Notes under the pieces: model-generated
The model's database searches: none
What the model was told of the DNA's origin: nothing
The model's input: only the letters and a program-made list of their open reading frames with translations
Shown here: positions 8,601 to 16,123 of the stretch, in pieces
Layout: the number at the start of each line of letters is the position of its first letter
Numbering within the stretch: position 1 is the first letter of the stretch
Source: JAAYAN01 sp964437215
Lineage (GTDB): Bacteria; Bacteroidota; Ignavibacteria; Ignavibacteriales; Melioribacteraceae
Assembly: GCA_964437215.1 (NCBI GenBank)
Contig: CAYTFZ010000057.1
Span: forward strand, 1 to 16,552
Length of the DNA stretch: 16,552 bases
Reading direction: 5' to 3'
Translations under genes and position numbers: made by a program

Positions 8601-9289
8601 GCATTATCATACGATGCGGCAAAGAAAAAAGCAGTTTGCGCAAAACAGTCATTTGAAATATCAGCTCCATCCGGTTCTCATAAAATTAAGCTTGAACCTA
8701 AAAATAAGGATAAATATTTTGAATCGGATACAACTGTTTTTATCCCTTCAAGTCCTAAAGATTTTGGAAATCTTGTTGTATACAGGAAACTGCACAGATT
8801 AAAATTTCAAGTGGTTCAATATATAAACGGCGCTCCTGTACCGGTTGAAAAAGCAAAAGTTACAATTGAAAATCTTGATACAAATATTGTTGTTCCTCAA
8901 AAAACCAATGCACAGGGGCAGGCATTTTTCACTTTTAATAATGATGCTAAATCGTTTCAGATAAAAATTATTGGGCCAGCCGATAAAGATTACGAAGAAA
9001 CGCGATTTACGCTTATTGATAGCTGTAGTGCAAAGTATCGCTTGATAAATACATATCTTAAAAAAGCGGGACGTATTTCGGGAATTGTGTATGTAGGGAA
9101 AGAGCCGATTAACCGCGCGCGGGTATTTCTCGAAGTTTCGGGGACAAATGCTGTTTACAATCTTCAGGATTTCTCTAAATCCAATGGAACCTATACTATA
9201 AGAAACGTGCCTTTCGGGATTCATACATTTTATGCGGTTAAAGGAGGTACAATTGGCGATTCGGCAAAGGTAAATGTTTCGGAAGACGG
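5658..9289 (+). CDS. Giant secreted multidomain protein, N-terminal part (TANFOR-like, Fn3-like)
   Basis: About 1210 residues are visible before the assembly gap. A signal peptide (1-26, ending ANA) leads into a region (about 28-158) with the SPNPSPYIADW opening and LPEDDYTICISLY motif of TANFOR-type proteins of Bacteroidota. An Fn3-like domain follows (about 162-273; FQWTPVF, YVWQIQALDEYG). Two copies of a duplicated module come next (about 295-439 and 572-722). Beta-rich segments and at least three carboxypeptidase-regulatory-like domains (from about 950, 1046 and 1138) run to the gap. No enzyme motif is seen. The GTG start is supported by CCGGAG upstream and by the signal peptide fit. It is first in an operon with an Fn3 protein and an outer-membrane barrel. 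Most likely one gene with the part after the gap. Inference: an extracellular structural or adhesive protein. Confidence 0.8.
6540..6975 (+). repeat. Duplicated protein module, copy A
   Basis: This copy encodes about 145 residues of the giant protein. Shared landmarks with copy B are a GKLxY-type start, PLKN followed by a YILKR helix-like stretch, a K-V-x(2)-A/Y-S-x-TD turn, LYKVLRLKVNSNYYASP, and a Y-x-V end. The match is visible at protein level only, so the duplication is old. Confidence 0.65.
7371..7825 (+). repeat. Duplicated protein module, copy B
   Basis: This copy encodes about 150 residues. It repeats the copy A landmarks as GVLKYKFY, PLKNIQTKLVIKYILRK, YASTDSLGN and IYRALRVIVNSPYYCSP, then DFGTL before the closing strand. 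It carries two extra cysteines relative to copy A, in the opening segment and after NSPYY. Confidence 0.65.
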
Positions 9290-9389
9290 NNNNNNNNNNN
9301 NNNNNNNNNNNNNNNNNNNNNNNNNNNNNNNNNNNNNNNNNNNNNNNNNNNNNNNNNNNNNNNNNNNNNNNNNNNNNNNNNNNNNNNNN
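9290..9389. other. Assembly gap (100 N) inside the giant gene
   Basis: Exactly 100 N is a conventional placeholder for a gap of unknown size. The reading frames on the two sides join only if the true length is 2 modulo 3, whereas 100 is 1 modulo 3. The apparent stop shortly after the gap (TAG at 9402) is therefore an artefact of the placeholder, not evidence of a broken gene. Confidence 0.97.
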
Positions 9390-9391
9390 GA

Positions 9392-11641
9392 AAAATCAAA
9401 TTAGAAAAAATACTTGATTTATTTTCAGGCGCGCTTGTTAACCCTGATGCGGGTGTTCTAAATCTGGAAGATTTTGAAAACTCCGGGGATGGAATTATTA
9501 AAGGGAAGGTTGGTATTTGGGCGGGGTCTTTTCAAACAGGCAACGCAGTGGGATTCCCTACGGACAGTCTGTGGCTGAATAGGACAGATATTACCAGCGG
9601 AGAAAAAATGCTTATTCCTGTAATATGCGCAGGAGTTTCTAAAGCCCAAAATAATATCAACAAATTCGGAATATCGGATTTTAAGGGGAAATCGCTTGTT
9701 TATTCACTGCATAATTTTAAAAATTCCGCTGTTGCAGATTCAGTAAATTCCTTTGCAGAAAACGGTAAACTGACTTTACGCACGAGATTGCAAACAAATA
9801 TTGAAGAAATAGTCCCGAAAAATCTTGACATAGAAATCGGGGATGTAGTTATAACTCCAACCGGTGTAAGTAATATTAATGGAAACAAAGAAATTAATAT
9901 CTCTCTTGAAAATTGGAACTTGTATAGTAACAACTGGAGTTTTACATCAAACGGTTTTGTCTTTCATAACGGAAAAATAACTACCGATGTTTTAGATTTG
10001 CCTTTTACTAAAGACCTTCCGGTAACTCCACATTCAATTGAAACTTATAAAACCGAAATAGATATTTCTTCAATAACTCTTGGGGGAATTGTTCCGCTTA
10101 CTGTGAATGGAACTGTTAATTTCCTTTACGATGCAACAATCGGTTACCAAGACCCTAAAGGACATTGGGTTTTGCGTGTACTGCCTGGAAATGGAGAAAC
10201 TTCCTGCGCTTACATAAATGCTCAAAAAGGGATGGCGCAGAACGATAAAATATATTTTGATGCATTTTATCTGCTGAGCGACGGATCTTCCGTTTATTCA
10301 ATTGATAAAAAATCACAACCGCTCCGTCTTTTTAATGTTGCAGATTATTATCCGGCAAAAATTGTAGTTTTTAACGACAGAATTAATATTCCCGGTGCGA
10401 TTAATTTCCGTCTGCCGGGTTTCGGGGAGTTAACTACTTCAATCGATTATTTTAAAAACGGAAATAACATCGATTTCAGCCTTACGCCGGTAAATATCGA
10501 ATTCAATTACAACGGAGTAAATCTTAAATTCCCTGCTTCTGCAGTCTTCCCGCAGAAATTGGATGAAAATGGATTTATCGCCCGCGGTACAATTTCGGAG
10601 CCGGATAAGTATTCATTTTTTGCAACTATGTATCATACCAAAGATTCCTCAAGTATAATTTTAGAGCCCAATCAGTCGCTTGCGGTAAATGCAAATCAAT
10701 CAATTAAACTGGAAAAAGTCAGCGGGGCAATGAAAGTTAATCAGAATGATTGGGAGCATTTCTGGTTTGAAGGTGATTTAACCGGCGCTGAAGGTGCAAA
10801 TGGCAGACTCAAATTTACGGTTTATGGCGATGTTATAGCAACAGGGCAAAAAATAGGTTTATCAAATATTACTACGCCTTTCGGCAATATTGAAATAACT
10901 TTCGATTTTGAAACAAAAACGCTGTTCGGTCAGCTCGATTTCAGCGAAGGGATTGATATCGGCGGAGCAATGGTAAAAGGAACAGCCGAAATACTTTTTG
11001 ATGATAAAGGCTTCTATTTTCTTGGGGCTGGAACAATTGGTGTTGCCGGCATAGGGGGGCAGGCAGCTTTAATTTTAGGTTCTTATCCAATCAACGACCA
11101 TATAAAATCAAAATTTGCCGAATATTCGTGGGTTTATAAATACACTGGAAATCTCCCGGTAACATTCCCAACTAATATAAAAGGATTTTATTCAGAAGCA
11201 GAAGTTCACATTCCGCTTATTATTCCGGATATTGAATTTGACTTTTTCATTGTAAGCGCGCGGCTTTGGATACATTTGGGAGCCGATGCCCGTTTCGGAT
11301 TAAACTTTGACGGACAGCCTAAATTATCAGCCGGACTAAGCGCATATATTGAAGCAGGAGCGTCTTTAGGAGCTTCGGTTGTTATTGCCTGCGCAGGTGT
11401 AAAAGCCTCGGCAATAGTGCAGGCAAGTCTTGACGGTGAAATCGATTTGGGCGGCAATTGGTTTATACAAGGCGATGTGTCGTTTCAGTTATGCGGTGAA
11501 GCATACTGCGGCTGGGGAGCCTGCGATTCGGATTGCGACGGTTATCTGTGCGATAAAGAATCGGAAGGAGGCTGTAAAGCAATCGGCATTCTTGTTCACC
11601 TCGGTAACGATATTAACAAGTTAGACCCTTACATTAAATAA
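9392..11641 (+). CDS. Giant secreted multidomain protein, C-terminal part
   Basis: The frame is open from the gap edge (KIKLEKILDLFSGALVNPD) for 749 codons, well upstream of any plausible start; a GTG at 9548 has no ribosome-binding site or signal peptide behind it. This is therefore read as the continuation of the gene before the gap, giving one protein of more than 1950 residues. The content is beta-strand rich with alternating polar and hydrophobic residues. Gly/Ala-rich hydrophobic stretches occur around nt 11030-11070 and 11330-11420. The C-terminal tail has six cysteines (nt 11492-11575) flanking an EF-hand-like loop. No typical type IX secretion C-terminal domain is seen. It ends 3-9 bp before the Fn3 gene, so the two are co-translated. 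No domain in this half is recognised with confidence. Confidence 0.75.
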   Translation, partial: KIKLEKILDLFSGALVNPDAGVLNLEDFENSGDGIIKGKVGIWAGSFQTGNAVGFPTDSLWLNRTDITSGEKMLIPVICAGVSKAQNNINKFGISDFKGKSLVYSLHNFKNSAVADSVNSFAENGKLTLRTRLQTNIEEIVPKNLDIEIGDVVITPTGVSNINGNKEINISLENWNLYSNNWSFTSNGFVFHNGKITTDVLDLPFTKDLPVTPHSIETYKTEIDISSITLGGIVPLTVNGTVNFLYDATIGYQDPKGHWVLRVLPGNGETSCAYINAQKGMAQNDKIYFDAFYLLSDGSSVYSIDKKSQPLRLFNVADYYPAKIVVFNDRINIPGAINFRLPGFGELTTSIDYFKNGNNIDFSLTPVNIEFNYNGVNLKFPASAVFPQKLDENGFIARGTISEPDKYSFFATMYHTKDSSSIILEPNQSLAVNANQSIKLEKVSGAMKVNQNDWEHFWFEGDLTGAEGANGRLKFTVYGDVIATGQKIGLSNITTPFGNIEITFDFETKTLFGQLDFSEGIDIGGAMVKGTAEILFDDKGFYFLGAGTIGVAGIGGQAALILGSYPINDHIKSKFAEYSWVYKYTGNLPVTFPTNIKGFYSEAEVHIPLIIPDIEFDFFIVSARLWIHLGADARFGLNFDGQPKLSAGLSAYIEAGASLGASVVIACAGVKASAIVQASLDGEIDLGGNWFIQGDVSFQLCGEAYCGWGACDSDCDGYLCDKESEGGCKAIGILVHLGNDINKLDPYIK
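11492..11575 (+). other. Cys-rich tail with EF-hand-like calcium loop
   Basis: Six cysteines are spaced x4, x4, x3, x4 and x7. Within them, codons 11525-11560 encode DSDCDGYLCDKE, which fits the 12-residue EF-hand loop: Asp at 1, 3 and 5, Gly at 6, a hydrophobic residue at 8 and Glu at 12. Cysteines occupy loop positions 4 and 9. A disulfide-stabilised calcium site outside the cell is a reasonable inference. Confidence 0.5.
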
Positions 11642-11650
11642 GGAATGAAA

Positions 11651-13279
11651 ATGAAAAGAATTTTAACAATAATATTTATTGCACTTTTCCTTAAAATTGA
11701 AGCGCAGGAAGTTAAAAAAGGACTTGCAGTTGCCGGAGATAAAGGGATTTTTATTCATCTTGGGAAAAACTTCCTAAATGAAAAATCAGGGAAATATTCT
11801 GCATATAAAATTGAAAGGAAAACCGAGAGTACGGCTTTTGAAAAAATTGCTTCGGTGATTTCTCCATCTTCCTACGATGAATTTATCGAAAAATATAAGT
11901 CCTACAATAGGTATCTGCCGGAAATGACAGAGCTCTCGGATAGTGTTCTAAATGTTATCTGGAATGATGCTATTGCTACAAAAAATACTGACGCGCTGAA
12001 ATATTATTCAGGGGTTTTAAGCATTCGATTAGCTTTGGGCATAAGTTATATTGATACAACTGCAGCTAAAGACGTAAAATACATTTACAAAGTTAATAAA
12101 ACCGGTATATCAGCGAATGACAGTTTAGTAGGCGAGTCGCAGCCGGTGAAATTTCCGGGAGAAGTATTTTATCCTAAACTGTACTGCTCAGATAAAATTT
12201 ACCGTACTGGCAGTCTTGAGATTATGTGGAAATATGCCGGAGATATAATTCCTGCTACATTTTATGTGTTCCGGCGTTCAGCTTTCGAAAAAGAATCAAA
12301 AAAAATAAGTTGTAAGAAGGCAATTTTGCAAAAAGCAGACAGTGTTTATTTTGTAATAAACGATAATTCCATAACACCGGAACAAGCATATGTATATTAT
12401 ATTATTCCTGTTGATGCCTACGGTAACCGTGGTGAACAATCGGCATTTGAAATTGCTTATTCAATAAATCCGGGTACAATTTTTCAACCTTATATGGTTG
12501 AAGCTATAAGCGATGCCGGCTCAAACGGACTTAGACTAAAATGGAAATTTGATCAGTCGCATCTGGCGGCTGGTATTGAAATACTTAGAAGCGAAGAAAC
12601 AAATTCTCCTGGAGCAGTAATTGCATCGGTTGATCCGAATTCAACTACATATCTCGATCAGCGAATAGTACCATCAAAGAAATACTATTATTCGTTATCT
12701 GTTAATCTCATTAGTGGTGATAAATTGCCGAACACGCCAAAAGTAACCGGTTATTTCTTAAGCGATGAAATACCTCTGCCACCTTACAATTTAACTGCTT
12801 CAGCTTCTGAAAAAGGAGTAAATTTAAGCTGGAAATATTCAGAAAAAAACATCAACGGATTTTATGTTTACCGTAATAATCAGTCTTCAGCAGCAAAACT
12901 TAATCTTATTTCATCACTAATCCCCGCCGGCGAAAAAGATACTGTTTTTACTTATTCCGATTCAAGCAGCGCTCTTTCNNNNNNNNNNNNNNNNNNNNNN
13001 NNNNNNNNNNNNNNNNNNNNNNNNNNNNNNNNNNNNNNNNNNNNNNNNNNNNNNNNNNNNNNNNNNNNNNNNNNNNNNAAAAAAATATCTTCGTATGTCA
13101 TTTTAAGAAGCGATATTACCGGTAAGGAAATTACCGCCGGAAGTGTTAAATCTGAGAAATTAGAATTTACAGATAAAGATGTGAAAGCAGGAGAACTGTA
13201 TTTTTACAAAGTTATAACTGTTTTAGAAAACGGAAATAAAAGTCTGCCTGCAAACGAAATTTCTATCAGGAAAAAGTAA
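11651..13279 (+). CDS. Secreted multi-fibronectin type III protein (interrupted by gap)
   Basis: A signal peptide (about 1-19, ending IEAQ) precedes an N-terminal Fn3-like region with a helical insert, then serial Fn3-type domains at about nt 12160-12480, 12490-12770 and 12775 into the gap, and the last part of another one after it. Recurrent strand motifs are YVFRRS, IEILRSEE, FYVYRNN and YVILRSD. Fn3 arrays serve as extracellular spacers or binding modules. The ATG at 11651 is preferred over 11645 because AAGGA (11640-11644, overlapping the previous stop) then sits 6 nt away instead of touching the start. The 100-N gap at 12979-13078 keeps frame by chance of its placeholder length. It sits between the giant protein and the barrel gene in one operon, suggesting a joint role at the cell surface. 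Confidence 0.8.
   Translation: MKRILTIIFIALFLKIEAQEVKKGLAVAGDKGIFIHLGKNFLNEKSGKYSAYKIERKTESTAFEKIASVISPSSYDEFIEKYKSYNRYLPEMTELSDSVLNVIWNDAIATKNTDALKYYSGVLSIRLALGISYIDTTAAKDVKYIYKVNKTGISANDSLVGESQPVKFPGEVFYPKLYCSDKIYRTGSLEIMWKYAGDIIPATFYVFRRSAFEKESKKISCKKAILQKADSVYFVINDNSITPEQAYVYYIIPVDAYGNRGEQSAFEIAYSINPGTIFQPYMVEAISDAGSNGLRLKWKFDQSHLAAGIEILRSEETNSPGAVIASVDPNSTTYLDQRIVPSKKYYYSLSVNLISGDKLPNTPKVTGYFLSDEIPLPPYNLTASASEKGVNLSWKYSEKNINGFYVYRNNQSSAAKLNLISSLIPAGEKDTVFTYSDSSSALXXXXXXXXXXXXXXXXXXXXXXXXXXXXXXXXXXKKISSYVILRSDITGKEITAGSVKSEKLEFTDKDVKAGELYFYKVITVLENGNKSLPANEISIRKK
12979..13078. other. Assembly gap (100 N) inside the Fn3 gene
   Basis: This is again exactly 100 N, so the size is unknown. 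The frames on both sides fit a length of 1 modulo 3. Comparison with the preceding Fn3 junction suggests about 56 residues (near 169 nt) are missing if only one domain boundary was lost. Confidence 0.97.
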
Positions 13280-13320
13280 ATGAGGAATTCGGCTATAATG
13301 CAGACAAAGGAGAACCTGAA

Positions 13321-15054
13321 TTGAAAATTCGTTTTCTGATTTGTTTAATTTTCGCGATGCCAGTTTTGGCCCAAAATGAATATCCCGATTCGCTAAGTGC
13401 TCAAAATCCTGATAGCAGTTCGCATTCATTTATCGAGGATGTCTATTCAATTTCAGGCGAAATAGGCACTTACGGAGAAATCTACGGAGCAAAAGGAATT
13501 CAAAAAAGAAGACCTTCGGGAACCGGCAGACTGTTTTTCCGGCCGACACTTACATTGTTCAATACATTTTCGGTTGATTTTGATTTCCTCCTTTCTACGG
13601 AAGGCAGCTCTGCAAGGCAATCTATGAATCAGTTTGCAGTTCATCCCGATTGGGAATGGGGAAAAGCTCATTTAGGCGATTTCAGCATGAAATTTTCTGA
13701 TTACACGCTTGACGGGATTTCAATTCGCGGCGGCGGGGTGGAGATAAATCCTGGCATATTCAGGTTTTCGGCATTATATGGAAGAACCCAGCGGGCTGTT
13801 GAAGGAAATGCTGTTACTGCGTCATACGATAGGGAAATATGGGGAACAAAAATAGGTGTCGGGCGCGAAAACGGGAATTTTTTCGATTTCAATATTATCA
13901 GGTCAAAAGATATCGGCACCTCGTTGGATCTGGCAAGGCAGGATTCAAGTTTTTTTACCGATACAACTGACGTTATCGATTCGCTTTATTCTACAACATA
14001 TAACGACAAGTTTGTAATTACGCCGCAAGAAAATCTTGTTGCAGGTTTTAATACGGATTTAACATTATTCGACGGTATGATAAACTTTAAAGGCGAGTTT
14101 AACGGATGTTTATACACAAACGATATGCGGGCATCAGAAATAAACGACAGTACAAATTTTAAAAGTAAAATTCCTGAATCGCTTAATTCAATATACAAAT
14201 TAAGATTAAGCACTTCGGCGGATTATGCTGTTAAAACACAGCTTTCTGCTAATTTTAAAACGATAAATGTAAAGGGCGGATTTACAAGAATCGGTGCAAG
14301 TTATACTTCATTGGGACTTGCTTCGCAGATAAACGACAGAATCGGTTACGATATCGGCGTTTCAACGCGTCTGTTCGAAAATAAATTATCAGTTAGCACC
14401 GGTTTTAACAAATATTCCGATAACCTGGAAAATCAAAAAAAACATACAACATCGCGTTCGGCATTCTCATCAAACATAAATTACCGGATAACAAACGAAA
14501 TTAATCTGGCTGCATCTTACGCAGGTAATTTTTTATGGAATGATGCCGGAAACGATACGATGAAAATTGATAATTCCATTTCTTCGTATATGACTTCTGT
14601 TTCGTATTATTTCCTAACCGGAAAAATAAGCAATACGGTCTCGTTAACAGGAATTTTCCAAAATACTGACGACGGAAATATTCTTCGGAAAAATTATAAT
14701 TCCAAATCAAACACTTTTATGGTGAATTATTCCGCTGCACTGAGCGCTTCTTTAATGTTAAGCCCGTTTGCAAGTTACACCTTTACTAAAATAACAGGTC
14801 AGATAACAAAATTAACAAGTCTGGGATTAAGCATTAATTATAACGTTTTGGATTGGAGATTGAACAATTCGTTAACTGTTTCAAATACAAATTCCGGAAA
14901 TTCAAAAAATATGAACGTGCAGCTGCAATCCGGTTATCCTGTTTGGAAAAATGATATGATAAATCTTGTTATCAGATATTCAGGCAATAAAAATCTTAGA
15001 TACGGTAAATATACCGAAACTCTTGCCTCTTTAGCTTATACTCATAGATTTTAG
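13321..15054 (+). CDS. Predicted outer-membrane beta-barrel protein
   Basis: The 577-residue protein has a signal peptide (1-18, ending VLAQ), a short linker, then about 530 residues of alternating strands and turns ending in an aromatic residue (SLAYTHRF), the usual signal for outer-membrane barrel assembly. Notable conserved-looking segments are GTYGEIYG, RRPSGTGRLFFRPTL, STEGSSARQSMNQF and TPQENLV. I do not recognise a named family. It starts with TTG: no ATG or GTG is in frame at a usable distance, and a full AAAGGAG lies 8 nt upstream, so the start is well supported. It is the last gene of the surface operon, 41 bp after the Fn3 gene. Inference: membrane anchor or export channel for the two secreted proteins; a plain porin is the alternative. 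Confidence 0.8.
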   Translation: MKIRFLICLIFAMPVLAQNEYPDSLSAQNPDSSSHSFIEDVYSISGEIGTYGEIYGAKGIQKRRPSGTGRLFFRPTLTLFNTFSVDFDFLLSTEGSSARQSMNQFAVHPDWEWGKAHLGDFSMKFSDYTLDGISIRGGGVEINPGIFRFSALYGRTQRAVEGNAVTASYDREIWGTKIGVGRENGNFFDFNIIRSKDIGTSLDLARQDSSFFTDTTDVIDSLYSTTYNDKFVITPQENLVAGFNTDLTLFDGMINFKGEFNGCLYTNDMRASEINDSTNFKSKIPESLNSIYKLRLSTSADYAVKTQLSANFKTINVKGGFTRIGASYTSLGLASQINDRIGYDIGVSTRLFENKLSVSTGFNKYSDNLENQKKHTTSRSAFSSNINYRITNEINLAASYAGNFLWNDAGNDTMKIDNSISSYMTSVSYYFLTGKISNTVSLTGIFQNTDDGNILRKNYNSKSNTFMVNYSAALSASLMLSPFASYTFTKITGQITKLTSLGLSINYNVLDWRLNNSLTVSNTNSGNSKNMNVQLQSGYPVWKNDMINLVIRYSGNKNLRYGKYTETLASLAYTHRF

Positions 15055-15206
15055 ACTTCTATTTCTATTTTTAACGAAGAATCAATAGAATTAAGTTTAA
15101 TCAAAATGGTCCGGTAAAAACGATCTTTTTTCTTGTGGATATTTATATGTTTTTCAATCGATAAATCCACTATAAAACAAAATACATCTTCATCCTAAAA
15201 GAAGAA

Positions 15207-15248
15207 TTGATTTTAACCTAATATTCTCGTTACTTTTCTATTAAGTAA
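15207..15248 (+). promoter_or_regulatory. Weak candidate promoter of the small lipoprotein gene
   Basis: TTG (15207-15209), 21 nt, then TACTTTTC (15231-15238) matches seven of eight positions of TAnnTTTG. A 6-bp inverted repeat, TTACTT (15230-15235) with AAGTAA (15243-15248), overlaps it. The rest of 15055-15336 shows only weak AT-rich hairpins (for example GTGGAT with ATCCAC at 15135-15170) and no clear terminator for the barrel gene. Confidence 0.25.
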
Positions 15249-15336
15249 TGCATAAAAATATAATAAGTGTTATCTAAAAAAATGATGAAAAAGAGAATTT
15301 AATTACATGACTGCTAAAATTTACTAAGAGGTATTT

Positions 15337-15681
15337 ATGAAAGTATTATTTTCGGTGTTAGTTATTTTAGTTACATTTTCATTATCCGGCTGTTCAAACG
15401 ACCCTGACGCTCCGCCAAAATTCCGGGTTCAAAATTTACGGTTGACAGATGCGAGTCTGCAGGTTAAAACTTCAGGCGGGAATACAATTAACATTAATAA
15501 CGTAAAACCGGGATCTGTATCTGCTTATCAGGAAGTTGCCGAAGGAATAGTTGAAATAACAGTAAGCATCCAAAGCGAACCGGGTGATTTTAAAGCAAGT
15601 TTTGTAGCCGTAAATAACAAAACTTTTACAATTGTTGTTTATAATACTACTCCTCCCACAGTTGCAGTTGTAAATCCGTAA
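15337..15681 (+). CDS. Small lipoprotein, DUF4397-like beta-sandwich
   Basis: This 114-residue protein has an SpII signal peptide with lipobox LSGC (lipidated Cys19) and a short Pro/Asp linker, then one beta domain. The pattern FRVQNLRLTDASLQV, SAYQEVAEGIVEITV and FTIVVYNTTPP resembles one DUF4397 repeat, a domain of cell-surface proteins with no assigned activity; the match is by eye and tentative. The ribosome-binding site AAGAGG is 7 nt before the ATG. It stands alone between the surface operon and the toxin-antitoxin pair and ends at a strong terminator. Topology should be periplasmic or surface, tethered to a membrane. Confidence 0.72.
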   Translation: MKVLFSVLVILVTFSLSGCSNDPDAPPKFRVQNLRLTDASLQVKTSGGNTININNVKPGSVSAYQEVAEGIVEITVSIQSEPGDFKASFVAVNNKTFTIVVYNTTPPTVAVVNP

Positions 15682-15710
15682 GAATTTTTGTTAAGCTTAC
15701 ACCTTAAATG

Positions 15711-15736
15711 AAAAGCCTGGCATAACCGGGCTTTTT
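15711..15736 (+). terminator. Rho-independent terminator of the small lipoprotein gene
   Basis: A 10-bp stem (AAAAGCCTGG with CCGGGCTTTT, one G-U pair) closes a 5-nt loop, CATAA, and runs into a T-tract. It lies 30 bases after the lipoprotein stop and also insulates the toxin-antitoxin pair. Confidence 0.8.
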
Positions 15737-15867
15737 AATATCCTAAATTGAGAAAGAATATTTATCTTAACAGCAGCATTTTTCTCGTTTCCGAAAAATT
15801 CTCATTCTAAATTAAGCATTTTAGTATACCTCTTATTAACAATGTTTAAAACTCGAATTTAAATTAC

Positions 15868-15898
15868 TTGAATATGAGAAATGCAATGTGTATGTTTG
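15868..15898 (+). promoter_or_regulatory. Bacteroidota-type promoter of the toxin-antitoxin operon
   Basis: TTG (15868-15870), exactly 20 nt, then TATGTTTG (15891-15898) is a full consensus match. Predicted start is near 15905, giving a leader of about 25 nt to the antitoxin ATG, which has no clear Shine-Dalgarno. Confidence 0.6.
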
Positions 15899-15916
15899 TG
15901 TGTTATCATACACAAA
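15887..15916 (+). promoter_or_regulatory. Palindromic operator of the toxin-antitoxin operon
   Basis: Two overlapping inverted repeats share the right-hand side: TGTGTATG (15887-15894) with CATACACA (15907-15914), and TTTGTGT (15895-15901) with ACACAAA (15910-15916). They cover the -7 element and the predicted start, where VapB-type ribbon-helix-helix antitoxins commonly bind to repress their own operon. Confidence 0.6.
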
Positions 15917-15928
15917 TGGTAAATCTAA

Positions 15929-16123
15929 ATGAGAACTAATATTGTACTTAATGAAAGTTTAGTAAATGATGCTATGAAACTTAGCGGATTGAAAACTAAA
16001 AAATCAGTAATTGAAGAAGCGTTAAAACTTTTTGTTAGTATTCAAAAACAGACCAGATTAAAATCTTTCAAAGGGAAACTCAAATGGGAAGGAAGTCTTG
16101 ATGATATGAGAAATGATAAATGA
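15929..16123 (+). CDS. vapB: VapB-type antitoxin (ribbon-helix-helix)
   Basis: This 64-residue protein opens with MRTNIVLNESLVNDAMKL, the strand and first helix of a ribbon-helix-helix DNA-binding domain of the VapB family (MRTNIxLD signature), followed by the second helix (TKKSVIEEALKLFV). The charged C-terminal tail (about 45-64) would wrap the toxin and block its active site. VapB dimers also bind the operon's own operator, and a good palindrome is present just upstream. The last four bases (ATGA) overlap the toxin start, indicating translational coupling. Length is normal for the family. Confidence 0.88.
   Translation: MRTNIVLNESLVNDAMKLSGLKTKKSVIEEALKLFVSIQKQTRLKSFKGKLKWEGSLDDMRNDK

Noticed and set aside
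8799..9224. Minus-strand open frame of 141 codons within the giant gene
   Set aside because: It is opposite strongly coding carboxypeptidase-regulatory domains, and its protein has no recognisable pattern.
9390..9404. Apparent frameshift and early stop of the giant protein just after the gap
   Set aside because: It arises from the arbitrary 100-N filler; the other frame is open from the gap edge for 749 codons.
9548..11641. Independent gene starting at GTG 9548
   Set aside because: The frame is open upstream to the gap, with no ribosome-binding site or signal peptide at 9548, so it is better read as the rest of the giant gene.
15135..15170. GTGGAT/ATCCAC hairpin as terminator of the barrel gene
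   Set aside because: The stem is interrupted by a bulge, the loop is long and no T-tract follows.
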